Of a stretch of 19,065 bases of DNA, positions 13,802 through 19,065 are shown one piece after another (the stretch's first letter is position 1; the number at the start of each line of letters is the position of its first letter). The stretch is from NCBI GenBank assembly GCA_031287245.1, contig JAITTD010000223.1, positions 1 through 19,065 on the forward strand, read 5' to 3'. A program made the position numbers and the translations under genes. This stretch comes from Bacteroidales bacterium. Its GTDB lineage: Bacteria; Bacteroidota; Bacteroidia; Bacteroidales; UBA4181. The notes beneath the pieces are model-generated. The model was not told where the DNA came from and did not search any database. It was given only the letters and a program-made list of their open reading frames with translations.

Positions 13802-16402
13802 TTATTCGTTTTCGTCCCCTGCTGCTACTTCGGTGTCGGCTGGAACTTCCGGCTCTTCTTCGGCTCTGGGCACTTGCGTGACAGAGGCGATGGTGTCGTT
13901 GCCGCGCAGATTGATGAGTTTCACGCCCTGCGTTGCGCGTCCAGCCACGCGGATGTTGGCAACCGGCGTGCGGATGGCGATGCCCGACTTGTTGATAATC
14001 ATCAGGTCTTCGTCGTTGCCTGCCGCCTTGATGGCTATCAACTTACCGGTTCTCTCGGTGATGTTGATAGTCTTCACGCCCTTGCCGCCGCGATTGGTGA
14101 TGCGGTAGTCGTCAATATCGGAACGTTTGCCGAAGCCTTTTTCGGAAACCACCAATATTTGATGGTCGGTATCGCCGCGCTCAACGCAAATCATGCCGAT
14201 GACACGGTTGTCCGATGTTGGCGCTTCTACTGCTGTATCATCCATTTCTTCTTCCGAATCATCGGTGTCCGGAGTGTTGAGATTGCCGGTCAGTCGGATG
14301 CCGCGTACGCCGGCAGCCATACGTCCCATGTTGCGCACTTTGCTTTCAGGGAAGCGGACTGCCAGTCCGGCGAGAGATGCCAACACTATATCGCATTTAC
14401 CGTTAGTGAGTCTTGCCTCCAGCAGGCTATCGCCTTCGCGGATGGTAATGGCGTTGATTCCGTTTGATCTCGGACGCGAATATGCTTCAAGCGAGGTTTT
14501 CTTAATCACGCCATTCTGCGAACACATCACGATATAATGGCTCTTCACATATTCCTCTTCCGTTAGAGTTTTCACATTGATGTAAGCCTTCACTTTGTCA
14601 TCACCTGTTATATTGATAATGTTCTGAATGGCACGACCTTGCGATGTTTTGGTGCCTTCGGGAAGGTCATATACTTTAACCCAGAAGCATCTGCCTTTTT
14701 CGGTGAACAGCAACAGGGTGTTGTGCATGGATGCGTGGAAGAGATGTTCGAGGAAATCCTCTTCGCGGCGGGTGGAACTGCCTTTGGACCCTACTCCTCC
14801 CCTGCTCTGCGTCTTGAAATCCGTCAGTGGCGTGCGTTTGATGTATCCGAGGTGTGAAATGGTGATGACCATGTCGTCATCGGCATAAAAATCTTCGGGA
14901 TTAAATTCTTCGGCGCTGGGTTTGATTTCCGTGCGCCGTTCGTCGCCGTAAGTTTTCTTCACTTCGAGCAATTCGGTTTTGATGATGTCCATGCGCAACT
15001 CTTCGCTGGCAAGTATTTCCTGATAATGTTCTATCTGTTTCATCAACTCGTCATGTTCGGCTTGCAGTTTGTCGCGTTCCAATCCGGTGAGGGCGCGTAA
15101 ACGCATATCCACAATGGCACGCGCCTGTATGTCGCTCAGGCTGAATCGGGTTATCAAGCCTTGTACGGCTTCTTCGGGTGTAGCCGATGCGCGGATAATC
15201 CGGATCACTTCGTCGATATTGTCCTGTGCTATCAGCAAGCCATCCAAGAGGTGGATGCGTTCCTGCGCTTTTTTCAGGTTGTATTCTGTGCGGCGCGTCA
15301 CTACCTCGTGACGGTGCTTTACATAATAATGTATCAGTTCCTTCATGCCGAGTTGGACGGGGCGACCTTCCACCAAGGCTATGTTGTTGATACTGAATGA
15401 CGATTGAAGGGCGGTATGTTTGAAAAGGTTGTTGAGTACAACATTGGAATTGGCTTCTTTCTTCAATTTTACTACAATGCGCAATCCTTCGCGGTCGGAT
15501 TCATCATTGACATAAGAAATGTTTTCCAGCCTGCCTTCCTTCACCATATTACCAATGGTTTCCACCAAGGCTGCCTTGTTGAGTTGGTAGGGTATTTCGG
15601 TGAAAACAATGACTTCGCGCCCGCTTTCCTGTATTTCGATTTCCGAACGTGCGCGAACTACCACACGTCCTCTGCCTGTTTCGTAGGCATCCTTTATTCC
15701 CTGTATGCCATGAATGATGCCTCCGGTAGGAAAATCGGGACCTTTGATGTGATACATCAGTTCATCAACCGTTATATCATTGTTGTTGATATAGGCGATG
15801 ATTCCGTCAATGGTTTCCGAAAGGTTGTGGGGCGCCATATTGGTAGCCATCCCCACGGCTATACCGGATGAGCCATTGATGATCAGATTGGGAATGCCGC
15901 TCGGCAGCACCAAAGGCTCCTGTTCTTTCTCATCGTAGTTGGGCTGAAAATCAACGGTATTTTTGTCCAAATCTGCCAACATTTCGTCGGCAATTTTCCG
16001 CATACGTGCCTCGGTATAACGCATGGCAGCCGCTTTGTCCTCGTCCATGGAACCGAAGTTACCCTGACCGTCAACTAACGGATAGCGCAGTGACCAAGGT
16101 TGCGCCATGCGCACCATAGTGTCGTAGATAGAACTATCGCCGTGCGGATGATACTTACCCATGACTTCCCCCACGATTCTGGCGGATTTCAGGTGCTTTT
16201 TGTTCGACGTGACTCCTAACTCGGACATACCGAACAGCACTCTGCGGTGAACGGGCTTCATACCGTCACGCACATCGGGCAGCGCCCGCGATACAATTAC
16301 CGACATAGAATAATCTATGTACGATGTTTTCATCTCTTCTTCGATATTGACAGTGATGATTCTTCCTCCCTCCTGCTCAATATTTTCTATATTTTCGCTC
16401 AT
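13802..16402 (-). CDS. gyrA: DNA gyrase subunit A
   Basis: An 866-residue type IIA topoisomerase subunit that cuts and rejoins DNA in the A2B2 gyrase complex. The winged-helix core is intact: KPVHRRVLFGM, the HPHGDSSIYDTMVRMAQPW segment, and catalytic Y129 in AAAMRYTEARM. The positions matching E. coli S83 and D87 are S90 and D94, the quinolone-sensitive residues. The C-terminal pinwheel repeats are present; the GyrA box reads QSRGGVG (532-538) rather than the usual QRRGGKG, as I recall for Bacteroidota GyrA, and a later NRGGKGVKT repeat is seen. It ends with an acidic tail (EEEPEVPADTEVAAGDENE). No gyrB is present. A 164-bp AT-rich gap precedes it, without a clear TAnnTTTG promoter, and the UroD-family gene follows after 9 bp. 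Confidence 0.97.
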   Translation of the reverse strand: MSENIENIEQEGGRIITVNIEEEMKTSYIDYSMSVIVSRALPDVRDGMKPVHRRVLFGMSELGVTSNKKHLKSARIVGEVMGKYHPHGDSSIYDTMVRMAQPWSLRYPLVDGQGNFGSMDEDKAAAMRYTEARMRKIADEMLADLDKNTVDFQPNYDEKEQEPLVLPSGIPNLIINGSSGIAVGMATNMAPHNLSETIDGIIAYINNNDITVDELMYHIKGPDFPTGGIIHGIQGIKDAYETGRGRVVVRARSEIEIQESGREVIVFTEIPYQLNKAALVETIGNMVKEGRLENISYVNDESDREGLRIVVKLKKEANSNVVLNNLFKHTALQSSFSINNIALVEGRPVQLGMKELIHYYVKHRHEVVTRRTEYNLKKAQERIHLLDGLLIAQDNIDEVIRIIRASATPEEAVQGLITRFSLSDIQARAIVDMRLRALTGLERDKLQAEHDELMKQIEHYQEILASEELRMDIIKTELLEVKKTYGDERRTEIKPSAEEFNPEDFYADDDMVITISHLGYIKRTPLTDFKTQSRGGVGSKGSSTRREEDFLEHLFHASMHNTLLLFTEKGRCFWVKVYDLPEGTKTSQGRAIQNIINITGDDKVKAYINVKTLTEEEYVKSHYIVMCSQNGVIKKTSLEAYSRPRSNGINAITIREGDSLLEARLTNGKCDIVLASLAGLAVRFPESKVRNMGRMAAGVRGIRLTGNLNTPDTDDSEEEMDDTAVEAPTSDNRVIGMICVERGDTDHQILVVSEKGFGKRSDIDDYRITNRGGKGVKTINITERTGKLIAIKAAGNDEDLMIINKSGIAIRTPVANIRVAGRATQGVKLINLRGNDTIASVTQVPRAEEEPEVPADTEVAAGDENE

Positions 16403-16566
16403 TTTTTAAATTAGGTTCAACTCCTCTACATTTGGCTGTTTTCAAGCAATCAGCCGTTTTATGCTCTTTCAAAAGAACTTGCTAAATTAACTCTTTTTTC
16501 TGAAATGGGCAAGGTTTATTATGAAAGATTTATCAACATTTTGTTAATTAATTGATAATGTTGTGT

Positions 16567-17862
16567 TTATGAAAAGTTCAGATAGGGTATTTTATACTGT
16601 TCCGGAAATTTGACTACGCGCTGTTCGTCCATCGCCTGCAAGCCCAACAAGGCGAGTACGGAAGAGTAATAGGCTTCTTCCACGAGGTTTTCGGCGCGTT
16701 TGCCGGTGATGACCGCATAACAGAACGCATCCATCAGTTCTATCGAACCGTCGTTGAGAAAACCGACAGACGATGCGCCATCTGTTTGCGATACCTTGTC
16801 CATGACATACTCTCCCTTGTTTTTAGAAGCGGTTTCGGGCACCCAACTCGGTCCGGCAAAGGAAACGTTGTCAAAAATTTTGTGTTCTATCTGGTTGATT
16901 AACTGCAAAATAGCCGGAGCAGGTTTTGCTTCCTCAAAATAATAGATGCCTTTTTCCAATTCCAAAGTGCCTTTGTGTCCCAGTATTTGTTCCTCCAATC
17001 CGTTGAATTTGTTGGATATAATGGATTCATACGACATATTGACGCCGTTTCCGTAGCGATAAACGAGGCTCACGCTGTCGTACACGTCTCGGCTGTCCTT
17101 CCAATACACGATGTCGCCAAAGCCCGTCACCGATTCCGGTATCATTTTCAGCGCCCAATTGCCAACCTGCAACTGGTGTGCGGCAAGTTCGGTCATCAAT
17201 CCGCCGGAATACTCTCTGTAAAGCCGCCAGTTAATCTTGCATTCGAGGGAAGGATTGTCCAAAGGACGCCGCCAGTCGTTGTTTCTAAACCAGTAACTGC
17301 GTATTCCCGTGATGTTTCCAATCATTCCGGAGTGTATCATTTCAATTGCTTTGAGATATTTGGGATCAAACAGTCGCTGCTGCCCGATGTAAAGCACTTT
17401 GCCCGATTCCTGATAACTTTGGTACATTTTCAGGCATCCATCTAACGTAAGCGCCATTGATTTTTCGCAGAAAGTGTGTTTTCCGGCTTTCAGAGCGTCA
17501 ATGGTGATGTGGGCGTGTTCGGAAAGGGGAGTTACCACGATAACGCCGTCCACTTCGGGAAGCGCCAGCAGTTCGGTGTAATCGGCAAACGTCTTAGCCT
17601 TTGGGAAAAGCGCTGCCGCCTCCGCAAGATGGGGTGCGTAATTGTCGCACAAGGCTACCACCTCAACGTTGGGCATATTTAACAAATGGTTCAGGTGATA
17701 CATCCCACGCGAACCGGTGCCGATCACTCCCAAACGCGCTTTCTGTGTCGCTATTTCCTTTTGTGCTTCGGACGTACACGAATACAACCATGGAAAAGCA
17801 GCAACAAGTAAGCCACTACCACCTAATTTTCCTGCTTCTTTAATAAAACTTCTACGTTCCAT
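16567..17862 (-). CDS. Gfo/Idh/MocA-family oxidoreductase with Tat-lipoprotein signal
   Basis: A 431-residue protein. The N-terminus (MERRSFIKEAGKLGGSGLLV) has a twin-arginine motif RRSFIK and hydrophobic core, followed by WLYSC, so C29 may be lipidated. The Rossmann domain begins RLGVIGTGSRG (GxGxxG at 48-53), with VDGVIVVTPLSEHAH and the family E133-K134 in CEKSMA. The second domain has WRLYREYSGGLMTELAAHQL, where acidic and histidine residues normally line the active site. Members of this superfamily oxidise sugars or sugar phosphates with NAD(P); exported ones in Bacteroidota include GH109 glycosidases that keep NAD bound, so a glycosidase role is an alternative. It follows the ApbE gene by 47 bp and precedes gyrA by 164 bp. 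Substrate unknown. Confidence 0.87.
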   Translation of the reverse strand: MERRSFIKEAGKLGGSGLLVAAFPWLYSCTSEAQKEIATQKARLGVIGTGSRGMYHLNHLLNMPNVEVVALCDNYAPHLAEAAALFPKAKTFADYTELLALPEVDGVIVVTPLSEHAHITIDALKAGKHTFCEKSMALTLDGCLKMYQSYQESGKVLYIGQQRLFDPKYLKAIEMIHSGMIGNITGIRSYWFRNNDWRRPLDNPSLECKINWRLYREYSGGLMTELAAHQLQVGNWALKMIPESVTGFGDIVYWKDSRDVYDSVSLVYRYGNGVNMSYESIISNKFNGLEEQILGHKGTLELEKGIYYFEEAKPAPAILQLINQIEHKIFDNVSFAGPSWVPETASKNKGEYVMDKVSQTDGASSVGFLNDGSIELMDAFCYAVITGKRAENLVEEAYYSSVLALLGLQAMDEQRVVKFPEQYKIPYLNFS

Positions 17863-17883
17863 ATCATCCTATTTATATATTCA

Positions 17884-17891
17884 CAAATGTA
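17884..17891 (-). promoter_or_regulatory. -7 element and ACAAATGTAA site before the Gfo/Idh/MocA gene
   Basis: Minus-strand TACATTTG matches TAnnTTTG and lies 21 bp before the ATG at 17862. On the plus strand the same bases are part of TCACAAATGTAA (17881-17892), a near-copy of the repeated site upstream of the ApbE gene. No good -33 is visible. The Gfo gene may have its own promoter or be read from ApbE. Confidence 0.4.
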
Positions 17892-17909
17892 AATTACAAT
17901 TCATTTATG

Positions 17910-18716
17910 TTAATTGAAAGTGTCTGCTGAAATCAACTCGAAATCCTGTTTCATGCGTTGAATAGCATTGCTATCGGCAACTATCAAGGCAGTGGAGAGA
18001 ACTTCCGCATCCACACAAGAGGTGGATACTACCGACGCCAGCCTTTGCCCCTGATAAAACACTCCTGTATGAGGATTAACAATGTGGGCTGAATGCATGG
18101 CTGTATTACCGGATGTGGACAAAGCACAATCACGCAATGAATAGGTTTTCAGCGTAATATCAGGCTTGAGCGGATGATTCACCCCGATGTTCCACGCTTC
18201 GCCGTGAGGATGAGCGCCAAGCGCCAGCACTGCGCTGTTGCCAAAGTTCACTAATGCCTGCCTTACATCATGTTTCATGAGTATTTGCTTGATTTTATTC
18301 AAGGCGTATCCCTTTGCATAAGCTCCCAAATCGAGCGCAATGTCCTTTTTTGCAAATGTTACCGCATGATGGCAGGTATCCAACAGGACATGGCGGAAAT
18401 CACTCAGCGACGCATCGAAATAACCTTCTGTGCGCTGGTGATATTGCCGCAGATCGCACAATATTTCCCACCATTCGTTGGACAGATGCACTGCTTGCCT
18501 GCTTGCCTGCCGGTTGATTGCCGACAATTCGCTGGCAGCATCAAAACGGTTAAACATCCGGTGAAGGCGTTGAACCTCTGCTTGGATGCCATCCCACACT
18601 GATAGCGTTAATTCCTTATTTCGATGAATCATAAGGACATCCAACCCCGTCCCCATGATATTCATCATGGAAGCGTGCAACATATCGGATTTATCGTAAT
18701 AATGCGTATAAGGCAA
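17910..18716 (-). CDS. FAD:protein FMN transferase, ApbE family
   Basis: A 268-residue member of the ApbE family, which attaches FMN to threonine or serine residues of target proteins using FAD and magnesium. Recognisable family blocks, in order: an MGT start near residues 21-23, HRMFNRFDAASELSAIN, GYFDASLSD, DLGAYAKGYALNKI, ALVNFGNSAVLALG (in place of the usual NxGGD), CALSTSGNTAM, HIVNPHTG, and SCVDAEVLSTALIVAD carrying the D and T expected to hold metal. It lacks a signal peptide or lipobox, so unlike typical ApbE lipoproteins it seems cytoplasmic or is a shortened form. No Nqr, Rnf or other flavinylated target is in the window. Upstream lies a regulatory region with repeated ACAAATGTAA sites; downstream is a Gfo/Idh/MocA gene. 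Confidence 0.87.
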   Translation of the reverse strand: MPYTHYYDKSDMLHASMMNIMGTGLDVLMIHRNKELTLSVWDGIQAEVQRLHRMFNRFDAASELSAINRQASRQAVHLSNEWWEILCDLRQYHQRTEGYFDASLSDFRHVLLDTCHHAVTFAKKDIALDLGAYAKGYALNKIKQILMKHDVRQALVNFGNSAVLALGAHPHGEAWNIGVNHPLKPDITLKTYSLRDCALSTSGNTAMHSAHIVNPHTGVFYQGQRLASVVSTSCVDAEVLSTALIVADSNAIQRMKQDFELISADTFN

Positions 18717-18742
18717 TTAATTTGGTATTTTGAAATTATGCC

Positions 18743-18750
18743 CAAAGATA
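18743..18750 (-). promoter_or_regulatory. -7 element of the ApbE gene
   Basis: Minus-strand TATCTTTG matches TAnnTTTG and lies 26 bp before the ATG at 18716, a normal leader length here. No TTG appears 19-21 bp upstream on that strand. The duplicated ACAAATGTAATC sites lie 41-64 bp further upstream, where an activator or repressor could act. Confidence 0.5.
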
Positions 18751-18788
18751 AGCATATTTTTGAAAAAGGAATGTTAAATTATGTTATG

Positions 18789-18814
18789 TTACAAATGTAA
18801 TCACAAATGTAATC
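18789..18814. promoter_or_regulatory. Tandem ACAAATGTAATC repeats, candidate operator
   Basis: The 12-mer ACAAATGTAATC is repeated head to tail (18791-18802, 18803-18814). With its two flanking Ts, the first copy gives the dyad TTACA-AA-TGTAA (18789-18800). Near-copies occur at 17881-17892 (TCACAAATGTAA) and inverted at 18925-18936 (TTACATTTGTTA core). Each also contains a minus- or plus-strand TAnnTTTG, so these may be promoter elements instead of protein-binding sites. Confidence 0.4.
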
Positions 18815-18925
18815 AGCAATTATTGTTAACTATTATTGTTTTTTCAGTATTTTACTATATATAAACCAGATAATTATATCTATTTAGTGAATGTATTACT
18901 TCAATTACTTAGAAATATTTTAAAT

Positions 18926-18942
18926 TACATTTGTTATTTTTG
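18926..18942 (+). promoter_or_regulatory. Two overlapping-spaced -7 motifs firing to the right
   Basis: TACATTTG (18926-18933) and TATTTTTG (18935-18942) both match TAnnTTTG on the plus strand; the second is followed by CGG as often seen at such promoters. No -33 TTG lies at the right spacing. No reading frame of note starts between here and 19065, so any transcript would have a leader over 100 nt before a gene beyond the window. Confidence 0.35.
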
Positions 18943-18997
18943 CGGAATACCTCAATTTGTAATATATGTAAATAGATATTAATCAGTATTTTAAGTT

Positions 18998-19021
18998 TAT
19001 TTACTTTAATATTTACTTTAA
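18998..19021. repeat. Tandem 12-bp repeat TATTTACTTTAA
   Basis: Two exact head-to-tail copies of TATTTACTTTAA occupy 18998-19009 and 19010-19021. They are in the AT-rich spacer right of the ApbE gene. This is the second exact 12-bp tandem duplication in the same spacer. Function unknown; low sequence complexity makes chance more likely. Confidence 0.45.
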
Positions 19022-19065
19022 GTAGTTCAATGCAAATACATCAAAGCAAACACAAAAGCCTCGAT

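Noticed and set aside
13778..14467. 229-codon plus-strand frame opposite gyrA
   Set aside because: It is fully antisense to conserved gyrA C-terminal coding sequence and crosses into the UroD gene; no family features.
18717..19065. Replication origin or iteron cluster in the right-hand spacer
   Set aside because: Only two 12-bp tandem pairs and AT-richness; no DnaA-box cluster or replication gene was seen.

Overview
The window looks like a chromosomal segment of a Bacteroidota (Bacteroidales-type) bacterium. The evidence is moderate GC with AT-rich intergenic DNA, many matches to the Bacteroidota -7 promoter motif TAnnTTTG, A-rich gene starts without a clear Shine-Dalgarno, a DUF4139 protein carrying a SusC-like CarboxypepD_reg domain and a DEVVVVGYG motif, and a Bacteroidota-style GyrA (QSRGGVG in place of the usual GyrA box). 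I cannot name genus or species.

Layout. 1-331: a non-coding leader with a structured candidate small RNA ending in a perfect terminator. 332-5507 (+): a tight three-gene amino-sugar operon joined by two ATGA overlaps: a secreted GH89 alpha-N-acetylglucosaminidase, a ROK-kinase/MurQ-etherase fusion and a FucP-type MFS transporter, closed by a strong terminator. 5628-7046 (+): an AAA+ ATPase with a C-terminal DUF234/PD-(D/E)XK-like domain and its own well-formed promoter inside an inverted repeat. 7047-7427: a hairpin-rich spacer with a possible gene remnant. 7428-7865 (-): a small Cys-rich lipoprotein with an ABM monooxygenase-like domain. 7939-8240: a 302-bp element with perfect 26-bp terminal inverted repeats and concentrically arranged inner hairpins (MITE-like). 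8317-10517 (+): a possible 21-codon leader ORF coupled by ATGA to a methyltransferase fused to two Nudix-like modules that lack a recognisable Nudix box. 10522-12705 (-): DUF4139/MuiA-like protein preceded by two tiny membrane-protein genes. 12758-16402 (-): gyrA followed after 9 bp by a UroD-family gene. 16567-18716 (-): a Tat-signal Gfo/Idh/MocA protein and an ApbE-type FMN transferase. 18717-19065: AT-rich regulatory DNA with repeated ACAAATGTAA sites and promoter-like motifs in both directions.

How the genes fit. The first operon reads as recovery of amino sugars: terminal alpha-GlcNAc released outside the cytoplasm, sugar uptake, phosphorylation, and removal of the lactyl ether of MurNAc-6-P to GlcNAc-6-P. 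The exact sugar is inferred. gyrA is housekeeping; the other genes are accessory or poorly characterised. The most unusual items are the kinase-etherase fusion, the methyltransferase with tandem degenerate Nudix-like modules, and the concentric palindromic element next to its promoter. No phage, CRISPR, tRNA, rRNA or transposase gene was seen.
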